This document shows, piece by piece, positions 19,492 to 20,392 of a stretch of 20,392 nt of DNA. Below the pieces are notes generated by a model that did no database searches, was not told where the DNA came from, and saw only the letters and a list, made by a program, of their open reading frames with translations. The stretch lies in contig JBJXHC010000018.1 of assembly GCA_046160825.1 (NCBI GenBank), positions 1-20,392 on the forward strand. The letters run 5' to 3'. This stretch comes from JBJXHC01 sp046160825. GTDB lineage: Bacteria; Bacteroidota; Ignavibacteria; UBA10030; UBA6906. Each line of letters opens with the position of its first letter. Within the stretch, counting starts at the first letter, position 1. The position numbers and the translations under genes were made by a program.

Positions 19492-20327
19492 TAACGGACA
19501 AGGTCGCACAAGAACGGAAGATGTTACTTGACCGTTCCGGGTACCCGTTTCAACTTGCTGTTGAGGAAAAAATCGGTTCCCTGCACACCGATTGGCTTCC
19601 CTATCGCAACGAAGTCCCTTGGGAGGACCGAACCGGTCAAAATGGTTATGCAGATCTCCTACTCAGGTCAAACACCAGTAGAATGGTCATAGAGTGCAAG
19701 CGGCTCAACAAAGAGACCTCCTGGGTTTTCTTGGTGCTCGATTCTGGCGGTCAGGAGAAAAACATATCGTGGCTTCGGAGCGCATGGATAGCAGACATTC
19801 ATAGCAAGCCTATATTGTCTTGGTTCGACTTCATGGTAACCCCGTACTCATACGAATCTTCCTTTTGTTCTGGGTTTGAGGGAACACGCGAGAGCCTGGA
19901 GCGAATAGCGGGCACACTACTGACAGCAACAGATTGCATCGCAAGAGATGAGCACGCCCTCACTCGCGAGAAGGAAGACTTTCTTGTCGTGATTCCTGTC
20001 ATCATTACAACGGCAAAACTCTTCATTCACGTTATGAAAAAGAACTCGGTGGCGCTCGATTCGGGAATACTTCATGGGGACAATGTCCCCGTACAGGAAG
20101 TTCCTTTCATTCGATTCCGAAAGAGCATGACTACTAAGTTAACTGATGAATTCACTGTATCTGATTTTGATGCCGCATGCGACAATAGAGTGAGATCGAT
20201 TCTTGTCGTGAACTCAAACCATCTTGAAGAAGTGTTCTGTTCATGGAGGCTCTCAAAGGGGTTTGGCGCGGTATATCCGTGGGAGCGACTTCGGAAACTC
20301 CCTGTTGAAGTAAGATTCCTGGGCTAA
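19488..20327 (+). CDS. PD-(D/E)XK nuclease-like protein, probable cargo or defence gene
   Basis: A 279-residue protein from ATG 19488, chosen over an earlier in-frame start because of the ATGA overlap with the gene before it. An endonuclease-like core is visible at the N-terminus: Glu26/Glu27 in a helix (FQLAVEEKIG), Asp56 in NGYADLLLR, and the pair Glu69-Cys-Lys71 in MVIECKRLNK, giving D-x12-E-x-K on adjacent strands. The remaining 200 residues (FLVVIPVIITTAKLFIHVMK, VRSILVVNSNHLEEVFCSWR) are alpha/beta without a known motif. Such folds occur in restriction enzymes and defence effectors. It is more AT-rich than the phage core and not part of the Mu set, suggesting acquired cargo or host DNA beyond the phage. 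Confidence 0.65.
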   Translation: MITDKVAQERKMLLDRSGYPFQLAVEEKIGSLHTDWLPYRNEVPWEDRTGQNGYADLLLRSNTSRMVIECKRLNKETSWVFLVLDSGGQEKNISWLRSAWIADIHSKPILSWFDFMVTPYSYESSFCSGFEGTRESLERIAGTLLTATDCIARDEHALTREKEDFLVVIPVIITTAKLFIHVMKKNSVALDSGILHGDNVPVQEVPFIRFRKSMTTKLTDEFTVSDFDAACDNRVRSILVVNSNHLEEVFCSWRLSKGFGAVYPWERLRKLPVEVRFLG

Positions 20328-20392
20328 GGAGGGATAGTAGACAAGGATTGAAACGGCCTTGGATATAGGACACGTAGTTTAGCGATGCAAAT
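20328..20392. other. Short gene-free end of window
   Basis: No open frame continues. AAGGAGG lies just after the nuclease-like stop but no start codon with an open frame follows. AAGGATTGAAAC at 20343-20354 resembles the 3' end of some CRISPR repeats. Only one copy is visible. Confidence 0.4.

Overview
The window is most of a Mu-like transposable phage or prophage (siphovirus type) read from its middle outwards. It is compact, with short tightly coupled genes and moderately high GC. The lineage cannot be fixed from one window. The dispersed palindromes (a CCCTCCCC...GGGGAGGG hairpin, a CCGCTCT tandem, a GTCATCCTGAACTAAGTGAAGGATC-like unit and a GAGCTTGTCGAAC-centred unit) are of kinds I associate with Bacteroidota, Chlorobiota and Ignavibacteria-type genomes. 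That host guess is inference only.

Layout. 1-8013, minus strand: the late operon, read from right to left. It runs endolysin, a coiled-coil protein, a membrane protein, gpI-type protease with a nested scaffold start, a decoration protein, the gpT-type major capsid protein, gp36-like, gpG-like and gp37-like connector/tail-completion proteins, a probable tail tube, an 88-aa protein, a tail-assembly chaperone with a -1 frameshift site, and the first codons of a probable tape measure gene. 8034-8078 is a strong intrinsic terminator facing left. 8167-9853, minus strand: an unrecognised 244-aa cargo-like gene, two small genes and the XRE repressor. 9833-9875 is a divergent control region with a near-consensus promoter (TTGACA, 17 bp, TATATT) and two operator-like dyads. 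9919-18947, plus strand: the early operon, with a Ner-like regulator, several small unknown genes, MuA-like transposase, a small lipoprotein, the MuB-like ATPase, GemA, Gam, and a run of small winged-helix and zinc-ribbon proteins. 18948-19308 has no convincing gene but holds a GC-rich, multi-hairpin, pseudoknot-capable segment that is a good candidate structured RNA. 19309-20327 is a two-gene unit ending in a PD-(D/E)XK nuclease-like protein. The last 65 bases hold no gene but contain a sequence resembling the 3' end of a CRISPR repeat.

How it works together. The repressor would hold the early promoter shut through a dyad lying between its -35 and -10. Once it opens, the Ner-like protein, transposase A and activator B drive replicative transposition, with Gam protecting ends. 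The late operon on the opposite strand builds the head and a sheath-less tail. No terminase, portal or gpF minor head gene lies between endolysin and protease, where Mu has them.

Most notable: (1) the major capsid, decoration and probable tube proteins each begin with a similar hydrophobic leader of about 31 residues that homologous phage proteins normally lack; (2) the pseudoknotted RNA candidate sits upstream of the nuclease module; (3) palindromic repeats are inserted in frame inside at least three phage genes, including the transposase.
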